This document shows, one piece after another, positions 13,106-14,252 of a DNA stretch of 14,252 bases. This stretch comes from M50B103 sp041667565. Its GTDB lineage: Bacteria > Fidelibacterota > Fidelibacteria > Fidelibacterales > Fidelibacteraceae. The notes beneath the pieces were generated by a model that was not told the DNA's origin, made no database searches, and saw only the letters and a program-made list of their open reading frames with translations. The stretch covers positions 1 to 14,252 of the forward strand of contig CAZNFT010000046.1 of the NCBI GenBank assembly GCA_964572745.1, read 5' to 3'. The position numbers and the translations under genes are program-made. Numbering within the stretch: the stretch's first letter is position 1; every line of letters starts with the position of its first letter.

Positions 13106-14062
13106 TTGAACAGAGCATCCTGGAAATCGGTCATTCTTATTATACTTATTATTACAAGCCCGCTTTTTGCAGAATTACCTGCCCAAACAAGCAACTTTGC
13201 TTCACCTGCCTATTGGGGAATGGCACATTCGGGTGCCGCAATTGCCGAAATCAACAATACCTATCTGCTCAATCCCTCCCTTGTTCCCTTCAGTTCTTCC
13301 TGGTCCGTCAATATCAATGAAGCCTTTATACCGGGTATGCAGATAAGCATCAGCGAATTATCGGGACACTATATTTTTAAAGAAAGTCATGCATTAAATG
13401 GCGGCATCAATTTTGAAAATTATGGTACTTTCGAACAGCGTGACATCAATGGAAATTTAAACGGAGAATTTAGCGCTGCACAATATCAGGTTTTTTTAGG
13501 TTATGCCTATAAAATGTCCGACTATTTCCAAGCGGGTGCTCAATTAGTCTTTCAAGGGAACCGAATATCAACAAGTCGCGAAAACTCATTATATCTTCGC
13601 TATGGTTTAAGCTATAGTTTTGCTAAGCAGAATGATATGATTGCCTTTTCGGGGATTAGTGATGGACTTGACAATGCCTGGCGCGCCTCTTTTTCCCATG
13701 AACTCGAATACCTTCCCTTACGCGTAAATATCGATTTCCGTTGGCAGGGCGACGACTGGTCTCAAAGCCTTTTACTAGACGATGAAAATAATTTTAACTT
13801 CCAAAAAGCATCCAGATATTTTGCCCAAAAGCTCTCAATCGGCTTTTATATCAAGGCTTCTGAAAATTTACGTATCATGAGCGGTGTGGATCTTGCCCGC
13901 CTCGACCTGGCATCAAATAATTATGGACTGGATAATTTATTAAGTGGTCTGGCCTTGGGTGCCAGCTATACATTTGGCAATATGGATATTAATCTCGGTA
14001 TCTACCATTATACAAATTATACCATGATGACAGCGCTGGGTGTAAGCTATTCCGCAGAATAA
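13106..14062 (+). CDS. PorQ/PorV-like outer-membrane beta-barrel protein
   Basis: This 318-aa protein has a signal peptide (VILIILIITSPLFA, cut near residue 22). The mature N-terminus, SPAYWGMAHSGAAIAEINNTYLLNPS, matches the conserved opening of PorV/PorQ-type barrels (a GMGG-A-A-...-NP-type motif). The rest alternates short amphipathic strands with aromatic girdles and turns (for example YQVFLGYAYKMSDYFQAGAQLVFQG), as in outer-membrane barrels. In type IX secretion, PorQ and PorV act in moving or attaching cargo at the cell surface; in lineages without that system the family's role is unclear. The start is TTG with AAAAGGAG 5 nt upstream and no ATG near. It lies next to an exported protein with a type-IX-like domain. 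Confidence 0.75.
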   Translation: MNRASWKSVILIILIITSPLFAELPAQTSNFASPAYWGMAHSGAAIAEINNTYLLNPSLVPFSSSWSVNINEAFIPGMQISISELSGHYIFKESHALNGGINFENYGTFEQRDINGNLNGEFSAAQYQVFLGYAYKMSDYFQAGAQLVFQGNRISTSRENSLYLRYGLSYSFAKQNDMIAFSGISDGLDNAWRASFSHELEYLPLRVNIDFRWQGDDWSQSLLLDDENNFNFQKASRYFAQKLSIGFYIKASENLRIMSGVDLARLDLASNNYGLDNLLSGLALGASYTFGNMDINLGIYHYTNYTMMTALGVSYSAE

Positions 14063-14127
14063 CTAAAAAATCAACGATACATCTCTGAAAATGAGCCCCG
14101 ACCTATGGAGGGTCTCCTCGAATACCG

Positions 14128-14145
14128 AACAAGGAATGTCGATAT
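14128..14145 (+). repeat. Dispersed intergenic repeat, copy 2 (AACAAGGAATGTCGATAT)
   Basis: Identical over 18 bp, in opposite orientation, to 956-973. It lies 65 bp after the PorQ-like gene, in sequence with no coding potential. Confidence 0.7.
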
Positions 14146-14170
14146 TTGATTTGGGAAATGCTCAATAAAA

Positions 14171-14222
14171 GAAGATAAGAAGATAAGAGGATAAGAGGGT
14201 AAGAAGGTGAGAAGGTAAGAAG
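14171..14222. repeat. 8-bp purine-rich tandem repeat
   Basis: Six degenerate 8-bp units follow one another: gaagataa twice, gaggataa, gagggtaa, gaaggtga and gaaggtaa, then a partial gaag. The unit is not a multiple of three and no reading frame is kept, so it is a noncoding simple repeat. It runs straight into the palindromic element at 14222. Confidence 0.75.
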
Positions 14223-14252
14223 CCTGCTCTACATAGCTCCACAGGAGCGAAG
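14222..14252. repeat. Palindromic repeat element, copy 2 (cut by window edge)
   Basis: It starts gcctgctct like the element at 1305, followed by acatag where the first copy has tcgtag. It then has a different tip hairpin (gctcc, aca, ggagc) and ends cgaag at the last base of the window, where the first copy continues tagagc. Arms are conserved and the tip is swapped. The right arm should continue beyond the window. Confidence 0.55.

Noticed and set aside
14171..14252. CRISPR-like array
   Set aside because: The units are 8 bp, contiguous and degenerate with no spacers, so this is a simple tandem repeat beside a palindrome.

Overview
The window looks like a piece of chromosome from an uncultured anaerobic bacterium of the FCB superphylum. 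A Cloacimonadota-type or related lineage is my best guess, not a proof. The basis is: AT-rich genes preceded by strong AGGAG ribosome sites; a protein carrying the NYPNPFN-type FlgD-like/type IX-sorting-like domain; a PorQ/PorV-like outer-membrane protein; a small winged-helix protein of the DUF2582 type; and intergenic micro-repeats of the kind seen in FCB genomes. All protein genes lie on the + strand; the only gene on the - strand is a tRNA.

Layout. 1-876: 3' part of a tandem-GNAT acetyltransferase whose start lies off the left edge. 877-1668: a 790-bp gene-poor stretch packed with small palindromes and repeats. It holds a tRNA-Asp(GTC) on the - strand with a near-consensus sigma-70 promoter, a terminator for leftward transcription, and what looks like a decayed duplicate of the 3' half of the same tRNA. 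1669-9003: four consecutive long-chain acyl-CoA synthetase paralogues (604, 604, 604 and 607 aa) with gaps of 20-24 bp, ended by a strong Rho-independent terminator at 9093-9119, so very probably one operon for fatty-acid activation. 9266-10158: a 63-aa winged-helix protein and endonuclease III (nth). 10196-11080: a membrane-anchored HExxH metalloprotease. 11151-12971: a large exported multidomain protein with an internal FlgD-like domain and a C-terminal NlpC/P60- or CHAP-like cysteine amidase/peptidase domain. 13106-14062: a PorQ-like outer-membrane beta-barrel. 14063-14252: an intergenic repeat cluster.

The most notable observation is that the second and third acyl-CoA synthetase genes seem to begin at an ATC codon. 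Each has a GGAG ribosome site exactly 6 nt before an in-frame ATC. No ATG, GTG or TTG lies between that site and an ATG ten codons further on. The ten codons differ between the two genes only at synonymous third positions, and starting at ATC makes both proteins exactly as long as the first paralogue, which has a normal ATG. Other points of interest are a 12-bp perfect inverted repeat that buries the nth start codon, a tRNA-half duplication, and two intergenic repeat families that recur near both ends of the window.

Functionally, the acyl-CoA synthetase array points to use or recycling of long-chain fatty acids. The right half is a set of envelope and exported proteins next to a DNA-repair gene, without an obvious single pathway.
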